Shown here: piece after piece, positions 1 to 12,761 of the stretch
How positions within the stretch are numbered: position 1 is the stretch's first letter
How the letters are laid out: every line of letters starts with the position of its first letter
The notes under the pieces: model-generated
Database searches by the model: none
Told to the model about the DNA's origin: nothing
Seen by the model: the letters and a program-made list of their open reading frames with translations, nothing else
Position numbers and translations under genes: made by a program
NCBI GenBank assembly: GCA_002794735.1
Contig: NBAZ01000035.1
Coordinates: 59,940 to 123,939, forward strand
Source: Pyrrhoderma lamaoense
Taxonomy: Eukaryota; Basidiomycota; Agaricomycetes; Hymenochaetales; Hymenochaetaceae
Direction: 5' to 3'
Length of the DNA stretch: 64,000 nucleotides

Positions 1-3000
1 TTCGTGCGCTCAAGCAAAATAAGAGAGCTGCAATAGAGGATCTTGGCGTAAGGCTAGAGAAATTGAAGAAAGAACTCGAGTCAGCATTTGTGAGACAGGA
101 CATTATCGAAAATCGGGTTGAGGCTAGAGAAAGAATTAGTGACGAGCTTAGAAAATGTAAGATTCAAGCTCGATATCTGAAGGCTATATTCTGACACAGT
201 TAATAACGTAGTTATGGAAAAGAAGCTACAGCCAAAGCATGAGATTGGTCGTGCGCGCCGAGGGTGTTTGAAAGGAACAAGGACAGGGATATTAGGAGAG
301 GTAGAGAGCTGGGTAGAAGACAAGGGTGCACCGAATGTGCTCTTCATTCTCGGTCATGCCGGTACCGGGAAAAGTACGATCGCCACAACAGTTGCGGAAT
401 CATGTCGAGGTACCCGGCTTGGCTCACATCAGTACTTTATACGAGGTAAAAGCGATCCCGCTTTCATAATCCGAACTATTGCATATGGCTTAGCAAAACA
501 AGATCAGGATGTTGCAGAGGCTATCAAAGTACGCTTGTTGACAACGATCTTGAGTCGGTTACACCAGATAAGGCATTCGAGATCTTATTGTATGAACCAC
601 TTCACGCGGTGGTGAAGAAGACAGGGATGAAAACTGATGTTCTTACTGTCCTTGACGCATTGGACGAATGTGGAAATAGGGAGTCCCGAGGACCGTATAT
701 CAGAATAATCAAGGAAAAGCTGCAGACATTACCTCCCAACTACCGTTTTCTTATCACCAGTCGACCAGAAGAGGATATTGCTTCATCGTTGGAGCTAGAA
801 CAACTGGGAATATGCAATATCTGGCTGGATCACACCTCGGACGATGCCACAAAAGACATGCTTATGTACCTCAGTGCTGAACTAGGGAGATTGAGGAAGG
901 CTGGCAGGATAATAGTAGAGCCGAATGGCCATGGGAAGAGAGTATGAATATACTAGGCAGTGCTGCAGGTGGACTGTTCATATGGGCCTCAACCGCTGTG
1001 AGGCTGATCGAGAGTAAGAGAGGGAATATGGGAGAAGAGCTGAAGCGTTTAGTCAATACCAAATCATTATCACTTGGTGATTTGTACGCGACGGCATTCG
1101 AGGAATCACTTAGTGGGACGAAGATATGAAGAGGGATTTCTCGAGAATATTTTCGTTGATCATGTTCGGGAAGGAGCAACTATCAGACACGGAGATCAAC
1201 AACTTACTAGGACTTGATTATGGGAAGACACGAGGTATTCTCAATTCACTACGTTCTATAGTCGCGTTCGAGCCTAGCCAACCTGTCCGCTTGTACCATA
1301 CCTCTCTATACGATTACCTGATATCGAAGGAGACGCGTGAAAAGGCATGGTTTATTGACGAAGAAAAAGAAAAGGCGCATATCTCGTTGCAATGCTTCGA
1401 GTCGATGGAGGGCTTCGATTCAATATCTGTGGGTTGCAGACATCATACAAGTTGAATAAGAACGTAGAGGATCTTGAGGATCGCGTCAAAAAGAATATCT
1501 CTACCTCGCTACTATATGCCTGTCGTCAATGGGCTTCTCATCTGCGGGAGGCCCCTTATTCGGACGAACTAATCAAACAGCTCGAATCTTTCGCGTTCAA
1601 TCTGTTACTGTATTGGGTCGAGGTCCTCAGTCTCACAGGATCGGTATACGATTTCCTTCTGCAATCTCTTGAGAGTGCCATCACCTGGATAGGAGTAAGT
1701 GATTCCGGACTTGAGTTAAACATAGTTCTAACTAACAGTCATACAGGACAATCACTCACGACTATCTGCATTTCTCCGCGACGCCTACGATCATCTCCTG
1801 AGTTTCATCGAACCTATCTCCCAAAGTATCCCTCATTTGTATATGTCATTCCTCCCGTTAGTGAAGAGGCCTCCATCGTCGCCGAGCACTACGGCAAGCG
1901 AGCGCAATCACTACCACGGGTCGAGTATTTTGGAAACAAGCCCCAGATGGCATGTACCAGGCAAATAGAGGTTGGCAGTTCGGTCCATTCTATTTCATAC
2001 TCGCCTGATGGTGAACGGATTGCATCGGGATCAGACGCACATGTCATCGAGGTATGGAATGTGGTGAGTGGCAGACGACTTCTCGGCCCACTTCAGGGAC
2101 ATTCGGACAGAGTGACGAGTGTTGCATACTCCGCAGATGGAAAATATATTGCGTCGGGATCTTGGGATGGGGAAGTGCGGGTATGGAATGCGGTCACCGG
2201 TGAGAGTGCTTATGGTCCACTTACTGGCCATTCAGGCAGAGTTACTGCTGTCTCGTTTTCTGGAGACGGGGGTATATAGCATCAGGTTCTGATGATAAGA
2301 CTGTGAGGCTGTGGGATGCTAAGAGTATTGGTGCACCAGTCGGAGAACCATTGAGAGGGCATTCAAGTTCTGTGCACAGTCTTGCATTCTCACGCGACGG
2401 ACGCTACCTTGCATCAGGCTCGGGAATGGTACTATCATTGTCTGGAACATGCAAAGCAGAGAGATGGCCTCCGACTTAATCAAAGGTTACTCGGACCCAG
2501 TCTACTCCCTATCGTTTTCTCCAGACAGCAAGCGAATTGCATCAGGGTCATGGGATGACACTATTCGTGAATGGGATGTGTCGACTGGAAATGTATTGCG
2601 TACATTCTCTGGAACAGCATGGGCGACGTAAACTCGGTTGCATATTCTAGTGATGGTAAACATATTTTGTCGGGATCTGGGGATATCATAGTAAGATTGT
2701 GGAATGCAGAAAACAGCAAGACTCCTCCATTGAATTACGAGGGTCATAAAGGCTCAGTTTATTCTGTCTCAATCGCACCTGACTGTAAGCACTTCGCCTC
2801 CGCGTCGGTGGATGGGACGATCAGAGTCTGGGACATTGAAAAGGGCGTGACACCGTCAGATTCAGAGTTACAAGGACGAAAGCGTGTAACACATGCAATT
2901 GCAATTTCACCGAAAACTGGAAAGTATCTTGTCTCCGGCTCATTTGATGGCTCAGCATGTGTCTGGGATACGGAGAGCGGAGATTTAATCAAAGGGCCTT

Positions 3001-3961
3001 TAGATGCCGGCTCTTCTTGGGTTACGTCAGTTGCATTTTCAACCAATGAAATCCACTTCGCTTCGGGATCGATAGACGGATCAATACGAATGTGGAATAT
3101 GATCGACGATAGATATGTCACATGCAACGGTCACATTTACTATGTTCGCTCACTCGCTTTTTCTCCTGATGGAAAGCATTTTGCTTCAGGCTCTGAAGAC
3201 AAGTCAATTCGGGTGTGGGGCGTTGAAAATAGCTGCTCTGAAACAGAACTAATCATCTGGAGTACAGACGTCGTCTACTCAGTCTGTTATTCTCCCGACG
3301 GAAAGAAGATTGTCTCTGGATTACACGATAAAACTGTTCGTATATGGAATGTTGAAAATGGTGATCTACTTTCAACTCTTGAAGGTCATTCTGATCGGGT
3401 CAACTCTGTTGCTTTCTACCCCGATGGATTATACGTAGTCTCTGGATCTCGTGACAATTCAATACGAGTTTGGAACACTGAAACTGGCCAAGCAGCGTAC
3501 AGCTCACTAACAAGCCATACGAGAGTTGTAAACTCTGTGTGCTTTTCCCCTGACGCTAAATGGCTATTCTCCGGGTCAGAAGATAAAACCGTCTGTGTAT
3601 GGAACGCGTCGACTGGCGTTCTCTTCTTCCAGGCTCGTATTGCATCACCTGTCTATTCTGTCGCTGCATTCCCTACGTTTGACAATAGATGTATCAAATT
3701 TTCCTCAGTCTCCGAAGATGGAGCTATCCATATCTGGTCTGTAAATATCGATTCAGAAGGAGAAAAACTGTGGCTTGAAGATGATGGATGGCTGACTGGA
3801 AATAACGACAAATTACTCATGTGGATTCCCCCAGATCTCCGTCGCTCACTCGTATATGGTCCACGCACTCTGAATACACGCTTTTCAACAGTTTGGATTG
3901 TTCAGTCAATCGAGGCGATCAATGGACTGCTTGTTTTCCCTCAAATACTGCTTTTGCGTAA
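1..3961 (+). pseudogene. NLR gene 1: NACHT-WD40 STAND protein, 5' end outside window, nine apparent 1-nt deletions
   Basis: Seen: the window opens inside the coiled-coil exon before NACHT (VRALKQNKRAAIEDL). After an intron at about 174-227 comes NACHT with P-loop GHAGTGKST (about 352-378), Walker B VLDALDE (about 648) and the RFLITSRPEED sensor. The linker intron lies at 1692-1746. Fourteen WD40 repeats and the GDQWTACF tail follow, ending at TAA 3961 once the last break is allowed for. Known: such proteins are signal-sensing NTPases of fungal non-self recognition and cell death. Comparison with genes 2, A and D places single-base deletions near 533, 925, 1114, 1410, 1866, 2270, 2423, 2613 and 3889; no internal nonsense substitution was found. 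It is either a recent pseudogene or a good gene with base-calling errors. The 3' flank carries a solo LTR. Confidence 0.85.
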
Positions 3962-4252
3962 TGCTGCGGAATTTATATTCACAACAATAGCTGTGCTTGA
4001 ATGTCTTTATCTACACTATCGCAACTTTGTCAGATACTTTTTCTATCTACACTTATCTTGTTCGCTTACTATCATTCACATAGACTGTGACTAATATTCA
4101 TCACTATCTCACTGACGCCAAGTAAATCAACATTATTTTCTTTACGTCTCTAAAGCTCTTTTCTCCATTCAGTTTGCCTGCGAAAGAACATACGAGTTCT
4201 CAAGTATTCCCAACCCAGGTTACCTCTGGAGCTTGGAGTTTGGTAAGAAGAT

Positions 4253-5009
4253 TGTAGGACCAGCTAAGTGTTTGGCCGGTCGTAGTGCATTTATAATGCA
4301 CTTTCTAACTCGCCCGAGAAGTCCATTGCTACTACTCGGCGCGCGCCTCGTTCATTTCTCTTACTATTTAGCTTCACTTTCTACTCTTACTCGAGGGTAG
4401 CGTTCGTTTATACGACCCCTCGTTTCTGATAGCTTAAACCCTTCGTCCAGTGGCATATAGCCACCTGGACGCCATGCTTCCCTTATTATCTAACCTTCAT
4501 CTCGCGTTTTGCTATATAAGCCTCCAGACTTGAGGCCGTAGTTAAGCACGCAATTCCCAATCAATTCCTAGCTACTCCTCTCGGTCGCTATCTTTCTACA
4601 CCCCCCCCCCCCCCGAGTAGCTCTCTAATAGTCTCCTGTACTCTTTATCTACTTCTCTGCTGCTCTATTAGGCTGCCGGGCGCGCTTGTAACGCTCTGAC
4701 CGTACTGCAAGTCGTCCGGGCGGACTGAAATACATACACTTTTACCTCAAACTACAGCTCGGTCGGGGCTCTGTTTATACGTTTCCACTACTTTTACTGG
4801 TCTGTGAAGTCTCAGCTCGCCTCGAGGTCTCTATCAGTCTCTACGGTCCGACCGAGATCTCGGCCGGACGGCCGAGGTCGAGTATCTCGCTATTTAGCCC
4901 CCAAATCTTAGCCTGAGCATCGTGTCTGGTGTAGGCAGACTCTAAACCCCACGTCCTCGCCACTAAATACAACACCAAGGTCAAAATCTGACCAAAAGTT
5001 TAGTTTTCA
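4253..5009 (+). mobile_element. Solo LTR of the same family as the element at 29,324-33,341
   Basis: A 757-bp TG...CA unit matches the reverse complement of the 767-bp LTRs at 29,324-30,090 and 32,575-33,341. It is flanked by a 4-bp duplication AGAT (4249-4252 and 5010-5013). The homologous spacer of the right-hand array (about 48,750-48,785, inverted) has the uninterrupted sequence GTAAGAAGATACAG, which is the expected empty site. It is more diverged than the two LTRs of the full element and has a run of 14 C (4601-4614) where those LTRs have CCCTCCC. It presumably arose by LTR-LTR recombination. Confidence 0.93.
4513..4520 (+). promoter_or_regulatory. Candidate TATA box of the solo LTR
   Basis: TATATAAG lies within the LTR in the element's sense orientation. 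The same site, as GATATATAAG, is found in the two full LTRs on the minus strand (29,821-29,830 and 33,072-33,081). Conservation across copies suggests that this is the retroelement promoter. Transcription start is not known. Confidence 0.5.
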
Positions 5010-6216
5010 AGATACAGATAGATCTGCTGTTTAGCTATACATGTGGTTGATTCCAAAGTACTATCTTATGTCTCCTCTTTTCCGTATCGCATTATCGTCT
5101 TCAAAGTCAAAGTATAGCATTACGCATTTAAATGCTTTTTCTCACTTCAGAATATAATCTCCTCAAAATACAGTTTACTATCAGCTATATACAATGTAAC
5201 TACAGAGCTGCAAAGTACCGCTTGTTTAGTGGGCTTGTGGAATATGTTAACAAGCACTGCGTGTCTGATTTCAAGCTCTTCCGATACGCTCACAACCCAT
5301 AAAAGAGTTTGAAAAAGAAAGGAAATAGAAAATAGTATCGGATATGTGAGAGCAGAATCAGGATAGAAAGAGAAAATAAATCGCAACAAGAAGGCAGGGC
5401 AGAGTTAAAATCCCGGAATCAGGATGTGCAATTTAAACGGCGACGTAACTGAACTCGGAGACATCAGCGGGAGCTCCCAGTAAAAGTTTTTCTTTCTCCC
5501 TTGATTGTCTACCACCAAAAAATCGAATTATCTGGAGCAAAAAATCAAGGACAGTTACAGCTCTGCACTTCTGTTGAGTCTGGTGCGCTCTCGATGGCCC
5601 TTGAAGATCCAAGGGAATGAATAATTTCAATACCTGATCGTACTCATATCCGCAGCAGGTCTTTAAGGTGAACAGCCTTTTGTTGATAGAATTATTTAGG
5701 GAAGACAGTAGAATAGATCTGCCACTCAGGGATAAGGAGAGGCTCTAAGAGTTGGAAGAATCTCATCTGGGTATATATGAAAGATAGTGAAAATAGGTCT
5801 TGCTCGAACAACAAGCATAGCTTAAGTAGAATCACCACAGTCATAATACGTAATTGGAGTACTACTCTATAGACAAGAAAGCCGAAAATGGTATTCTACT
5901 TTGGCTCATTGTGAGAAGTACACACCTTTTCTAGACTGCTTATTTGTCTGATACTATTTGATCCAGTTCACCGCTTTCATCGTTTCAGGCCGTTTCCATT
6001 TTTACTATCAAGCCTGTGATACCCATTTAATAGCCTTGGCACATGTTTTGTATTACGGAATCAAATTTTATCACGATCATGACTTCTGTTTCCAGTTCTC
6101 TTATCAATTGTTATCAGTGCGTGTTATACAGCAATCATCTTTTGATTACCATTTCTCACATTCTCATCAGAGATTATAACTCCCGAAGAAACGTCGGTAT
6201 CCCTTTGAAAATTGCA
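5010..6216. other. Spacer between NLR genes 1 and 2, duplicated in the right array
   Basis: No gene is recognised. Stretches around 5010-5100 and 5438-5560 match the minus strand of about 48,240-48,780, the 3' flank of gene B. The spacer was therefore copied together with the genes. Short open frames here have no recognisable product. Confidence 0.6.
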
Positions 6217-9200
6217 ATGTCATTATATTACGCACTTCGAGGTTTGTCTGAGTAGTTTCAGTAATCTTGAATGAGCTGATTGCCATCTTCTAGTATCACG
6301 ATCCGATATATCATTTTCTGAAAAATCTAAAGCACCATATCTATACGTTAAAGTCTCATTCGGGGAGCAAAGCTTCAGAACGACTTCTGTAAACGAGCTT
6401 CCGCCTCAGTGGAACGAGACCTTTCCAGTGTACGATAAGCCCTTATCAGTTCAATTCAAATTTCTAAAAAAAAATAACTATCTGCAAACTAAGTACATGC
6501 TCCGGCAACAAAATCGGATTAACCATCAAGCTTATGAAAGAGGGTTTGAGAGATACTAGTATCGGAAGTAAAGAATGTTCTTTTGAAGAGTTGTACAGGG
6601 AGGACAATGAAGGTAGGAGAAAACTAGAACTTTCTTCAGTCAAATGCTGACAGAGGCACTAAATTAGATATTCACATTTCTTTACAATCAAAACTCGGGA
6701 CATATTCCCTTTTCTTATGTCTTCGACCGTCAGACAGAATGAAGAACGCTGAGCTAACTCTCCTAAATCTTGCTCGTCTCGTTCTTGAGATCCATCCTTC
6801 TATTGATGGTAGCTTTGTAGAAAACGTCAATACAATTTACGACACTGCAAAAAACGTTGCAGAAAGCGATGCATTCCAATCCCTTACGCGTATAGGGTAT
6901 AGTATCACTGCGTTTGTACAGTTTGGAGACAGTATAGCAGACGTAAGTAGCTTCGACTTGAGCTCTGGCCGTAATCTTCTGCTGACCTAGTCTCCTTCTC
7001 TAGGCGAGTCCATATCTGAAACTAGCATGGTGCATAACGACAGCATTTTTAAAAGTATTTCATATTAGCTTGATTAATTTCAATCTGATTTACTAATTTC
7101 TACAGATGATTGCTACTCAGACGGATATCGATAAGCGGATCAGAGAACTGGTAAAGAGTCTTATGGGTTTATTCTTAATTATCGAGGAGACATCTGTTTT
7201 CACCAATCCGTCCAAATCCTTGCGCTTAATCATCACCGATCTCCTTGATTTCATCCTCCAATGTAACAATCTCATCCAAAAGTATGCTCGAAAGACCTTC
7301 CTTGGTGAGCTAGTCAAGTGTGTCTTTTATGCCGCGTATTATTTCACTTATTCTATGAAAAAGTGCGTGCCATTTCGCAAAATAAGAAAGCTGCTGTAGA
7401 GGACCTAGAAGCTACGTTGAAAGGATTGAAGAAGGACCTCATGTTAGCCTTTAGTCGACAAGAGATTATAGAGACTCGAATTGAGGCTCGGGAGAGAGTC
7501 GACAAGAAGGAACCGAAGGAACATCTTCGAAGTAAGACTGCGCACATCTGTTCAAACATGTTCTGATGGAGTTACAGGGTTGAAGGCGATTCTACAACCC
7601 ATACCAGTTATGGATGTAGAAGCAAATCGATCAAGGTGTCTTCCTGATACCCGTGTTGACCTTCTACAAATGATTCGTTCCTGGGTTGATGAAACAAGTC
7701 AGCATAACATCTTCTTGCTCACAGGAGGTGCTGGAACAGGGAAGAGTACTGTTGCGAGGACCATTGCTGAGGAATTCAAGACTCAAGGCCGACTTGGATC
7801 GTATATGTTTTTTGAACGAGGAAAAACAGATCCATACACTGCTACCAATAGTGTTATTCGGACAGTTGCTTATAATCTTGCTTGTCGTAATTCAGCGCTA
7901 GCGAAAGTAATCGAAGAAGAACTTGATAAAGATGGCGGGATAGACTTTCCATCTACAGACATCTTATTCGAGACACTGTTACATCGTCCTCTTTGGTCAG
8001 TCTCTGATGAAGTCATGCACAAACCCATCCTCATTATTCTCGATGCTTTGGACGAATGTGAATCATCCGAATCACAGAAGCAACTAGCCACCCTTCTTAA
8101 GAAGAAGATTCCGACATTGCCACCGAACTTCCGCTTCTTAGTGACCAGTAGACCAGAAGAATGTATTGCCGCCTTACTGTCTCCCTCTCGCACATGCTGT
8201 GTACATGAAACGATTGGTCATTGTAAGGAAGATGTTCATGCATTCATTGAGGCTAGTATGGCAGAATTAAGGGACAACGGTATTCTAAAAGTGCGAGACG
8301 ACTGGCCCTGGGAAGAAAACATAAAAACACTTGGAGAAGCAGCAGACGGATTATTCATATGGGCAGCCACAGCTATCAAATTTATCTCTGAGAAGGGAAC
8401 TGATAAACTCGGGAGATTGATAAGCTTGGTGAAGGACGCAAAAACACTGAGCAAAGATCTAGGTCTAACAAAGCTCTATGAAACGGTACTAGAATCTGCT
8501 ATAGTGTGGAATGATGACACGATGAGAAAACGATTTTCGAAAGTCTTTGCCCTGATTCTCTTTGGAAAGGCTCCTTTGACAGACGACGAAATTGATGGCA
8601 TACTTGGCTTTGATGAGGGGTCTACAGCGGTTGTGCTGGATTGCCTCCACTCACTGGTTATGTTCAAACCTGGGCGGCCAATTAGAATTCACCATACTTC
8701 GTTGTACGATTATCTTGTATCGCGAGACTGCGTTGGCAAGGGGTGGTTTATCGATGAGGAAAAGGAAAAGGCGCATATCTCGCTACGATGCTTCGAGCTG
8801 ATGGAGGGGCTTCGCTTCAATATCTGTGGGCTGGAGACATCATACAAGCTAAATAAGGACGTTTCTGGTCTTGAGGGGCGTGTAAAAGACAATATCCCAG
8901 CGTCGCTACTATACGCCTGCTTCCATTGGGCTTCCCATCTGCGAGATACCCCTTATTCGGAAGATCTACTCAATCAAGTCGAAACCTTCGCATACAACCG
9001 ATTACTGTATTGGATCGAGGTCCTCAGCCTCGCATGCTCGCTATACACTTTCTCTCTGACATCTCTCGAAAATTCCATGACTTGGATAGGGGTAAGTAGT
9101 TCTGAATTATATCATGGTTCAAACTAACATCCATGCAGGACAATCATGCACCACTATCAGCATTTCTTCGAGATGCCTACAAACAACTCCTCCGATTCAT

Positions 9201-11354
9201 CGAACCCATCTCCCAAAGTAGTCCGCATATATACATGACACTCCTCCCGTTGATGAGAGAGAGTTCTATCATTGCTAAGCACTACACAAAGCGAGCGCAA
9301 ACATTAACAAGTGTCGAGTACGTCGGCAAAAAGCCCCGGATGGCGTGTACCGCTCTAATAGATGTTGGCAACCCAGTCTTTTCTATTTCATACTCTCCTG
9401 ATGGTAAACGCATTGCATCGGGATCATGGGGATATGCTATTAACGTATGGGATGTAGTAAGTGGTAGACTACTCCTCGGCCCACTTCAGGGGCATTCGAG
9501 AGACGTCACAAGTGTCGCATACTCTGGGGATGGTAAATATATTGTGTCGGGGTCTGAAGATAACACACTCCGAATGTGGAATGCAGTTACCGGTGAGAAA
9601 GTCCATGGCCCACTTGCTGGTCACTCAAGGCATGTCAATTCTGTAGCGTTTTCTGAAGACGGAAAGTATATTGCATCGGGTTCTCGAGACAGGTCCGTCC
9701 GATTGTGGGATGCTGAGAGTGGCATGTCAGTCGGAGAACCATTGAGAGGGCATTCAAGGTCGGTGGAAAATGTCGTGTTAGCACCCAATGGATGCCTTCT
9801 CGCGTCAGGATCGGCGGATGAAACGATCATTGTCTGGGATGTACAAAGCAGGAAGATGATCTCCGACCCATTCATAGTCCACACAAGCTCAGTCACTTCT
9901 CTATCATTTTCTCCAAACAGCGAACTAGTCGCATCAGGGTCGGAGGATCGCACTATTTGTGTATGGGAGGCGTCGACTAGCAAGGTATTGCGTATATTCT
10001 CTGGAGACGGCATGAACGTAGTAAACTCAGTTGCATTTTCTGTTGACGGAAAACATATTTTATCGGGATCCCGAGATAACATAGTAAGAATGTGGGATGC
10101 AGAAGACAGTAATGCTTCTCCGAAAAGATTCGAAGGCCATGCTTACTGGGTCAAGTCTGTCTCATTCGCACCTGACAGAAAGCATTTTGCTTCAGGGTCT
10201 TGGATAAGACGATCAGAGTCTGGGACGTTGAACTAGAAGCAAGAGAATCAGATTCAGAGTTTAAGGGACAAACAGACGCAATCGGTGCGATTGCAATTTC
10301 ACCCCAAACTGGGAAGTTTCTTGTCTCTGGCTCATTTGATAAGACGGTGTGTGTGTGGAATACGGAGAGCGGAGAACTAATCAAAGGTCCTTTAGAAGGA
10401 CATTCTAACTGGGTTACGTCAGTCGCATTTTCGTCCAATGAAAATCACTTCGCTTCGGGATCTTTTGACAAATCAATACGAATATGGAACATGATCGACG
10501 ATAGATATGTCACATGCAGTGGTCACACGGGTTGGGTTCGTTCAGTCACCTTTTCTCCTGATCGTACTCGTCTTGCTTCGGGCTCTGACGACAAGTCAAT
10601 CCGAATATGGGACGTCAAAAATGGTTCTATAATAGACAATTTATTCGCAGGGCATACAGACTGTGTACAATCAGTTTGTTATTCTCCTGATGGAAAGAAG
10701 ATTGTTTCTGGATCAGGCGATGAAACTGTCCGTATTTGGGATGCTTCCAATGGTCACCTACTTTCAACTCTTGAAGGTCATCTTGATTGTGTCGAATCTG
10801 CTTCTTACTCCCCCGATGGACTATTTATCGTCTCTGGGTCCAACGACAAAACAATACGAGTCTGGGACATTGAGACTGGCCAATCTGCATGTGATCCAAT
10901 AATAGGCCATACGGTCAGAATTAACTCAGTTTGCTTTTCTCCCGATGGAAAATGGATAATATCTGGCTCTACTGATAAAACTGTCTGCTTATGGAACGCA
11001 TCGACTGGCGATCTCTTCTTTCAAGCTCGTGTTGCATCAGGTGTCAACTCTATCGCTGCCTTCCCTACGTTTGACAATAAACATATCAAATTTGCCTCAG
11101 GCTCCTACGATGGACAAATCCATATATGGTCCGTAAGTATCGAGTCAGAAGGAGAAAAATTTTGTCTTAAAGGCGATGGATGGCTCACTGGAAACAACGG
11201 GAACTTACTCATGTGGATTCCCCCAGATCTTCGTCGCTCCCTCGTATATGGACCACGCAATCTAAATAGACGCTTTTCAACCAGTTTGGACTCTTCAGTC
11301 TACCGAGGAGATCAATGGACTGCTTGCTTCCCCTCAAATATCGCTCTCGACTAA
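6217..11354 (+). CDS. NLR gene 2: C2-like / NACHT / 14x WD40 STAND receptor
   Basis: Start ATG 6217 (MSLYYALR) is chosen because genes A, B and D begin the same way, with an intron right after the LR codon (here 6242-6293). Exon 2 encodes a C2-like domain (YVKVSFG..., WNETFP) that continues after an intron to DTSIGSKEC. Helical exons follow at 6739-6940 and 7106-7318, then a coiled-coil exon near 7380-7530. NACHT: P-loop GGAGTGKST (about 7730), Walker B ILDALDE (about 8038), RFLVTSRPEE. The linker intron is at about 9091-9138. Fourteen WD40 repeats end with GDQWTACF. One 1-nt deletion near 10,202, inside blade 7, breaks the frame (SGSW then DKTIRVW). Role, by family: NTP-driven oligomerisation after ligand sensing by the propellers; the ligand is unknown. 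Expected length is about 1,500 residues. Confidence 0.85.
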
Positions 11355-11432
11355 TGTTAAAGGATTATTGATATTAATAGCCGTGCTTGAATACCGTTAT
11401 GAACCCGATCACATTACTCGCTCCATCATAGT

Positions 11433-11625
11433 TCTGTTACTGAAAACAACGGTAATCTACTGATATAGATCCCCCCGGGTCTTCGCGAATCGTTAGTAAA
11501 CGGACCATGTATCCGTATATTAAACACTTGTACTTTAACGAAATTGCATCTCTAACAAATCAAGGTGACCAATGGGCTACTTGTTTCTCCTCTTATAAAG
11601 CATACATATCACATGATACATCTTC
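11433..11625 (+). pseudogene. Relic of an NLR C-terminal tail
   Basis: Just after gene 2 the plus strand again encodes the family tail: ENNGNLLI, stop, IPPGLRESLVNGPCIRILNT, then after a frame change NQGDQWATCF. It resembles the end of gene D more than the end of gene 2. It is probably the remnant of a further tandem copy whose body was deleted. A nonsense codon and a frameshift show that it is dead. Confidence 0.75.
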
Positions 11626-12740
11626 TTGTTGTCACAAAATTACCCCCGTACTACTATCCAGATTCCATTACTTTTATCTATCCTACCGCCTGTCACCCGT
11701 TCCCTTTCTATGTCGAACATCTGAATAGCTTGTAGGAATAGTTCCATCGTATGCTAGTACCTGGCTGAGAGGATGCATACAGGTGCAGGAAAGAAGGACC
11801 ACTTGGAGTTTTTCGGATAAGCCAATCCAAATCATATCAGTTAGATGCTTCAGTTTTGTTGTTACTATAGTCAATCCTGGAGACATAACGTAATATCTAC
11901 TGTGATACGTACTTTAGGAATGTCACGACTGACTATAAGGGCTAATTGACTGTGGAGCTTATTATTAATGATTATACGACTTTAGTCCACGAATGAGATG
12001 TTAACATACACGTTTGTAGTTCTTGATTTTTAGGGTAGTGTCACGTCGGAGTGTGAGACCTAATGGATGGGAATACCCCTTCCTATTCTGTCTTTCTTTA
12101 TCATATACCTTAATAACCCTATAAGTGGCTTACTTTGCGTACACGAGAGAGTAAATGATAGCGGGACATGCAAAAGTTAGAGTAGAATCTTTCGTAGTAC
12201 TACATGCAACGTAACATGTTATTAATACGTTACGTCATACTGAAATATCTGTGAGCGCAGTTCAGCGTTTTGAGATCTATCGAACTAACAAGAAAGTGAT
12301 CATATCCGCATTCCTAGCTCGCTATTACCGTATGATCTATGGACTCGGTCACACGACCATATTCCAGCGTTTCAATGAGATATCACAGATCTTCCCTCTA
12401 GTCACCCATTCATCTATTGCCTCTTGTTCTAAGCTTTGCCGCACATAGGAGAATGGCTAAAACTTGAATTCGGTATAACCTTTTTTGAAGTTAGTATATG
12501 AGTATTGATTAGAAGTTTATACATGTACAGATAGATCTAGAAGCTATCCGAAACTGCACAGGACTCAGCGCATACTGCGGTCGAGCAGGAAAGCAAAACT
12601 AATACGAAGTCTCTTGTTCACGAATAGTTCTTTAACTCATGGCTAAACATTTTTTGAGCAAACATATATTAAGTAAGATATACTCTTTATGAGAAGAATT
12701 TGGCTTTGGCCGGTAGTAAAAAGGCAAGAGAAACCCATAG
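11626..12740. other. Intergenic, nothing recognised
   Basis: AT-rich sequence between the NLR relic and the UbiA gene. Short open frames on both strands show no known motif. No repeat or RNA gene was seen. Confidence 0.5.
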
Positions 12741-12761
12741 CTATCGGAGAAGCTTGAGTAT

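Noticed and set aside
2502..3127. Minus-strand open frames through the WD40 region
   Set aside because: Antisense shadows of the regular repeats; they recur at the same place in each NLR gene.
1..3961. Programmed ribosomal frameshifting to explain the gene 1 breaks
   Set aside because: Nine shifts with no common slippery site or structure, at positions where paralogues read straight through. Error or decay is simpler.
5147..5630. Small genes in the spacer between NLR genes 1 and 2
   Set aside because: The frames are not kept in the homologous inverted spacer near 48,240-48,780.
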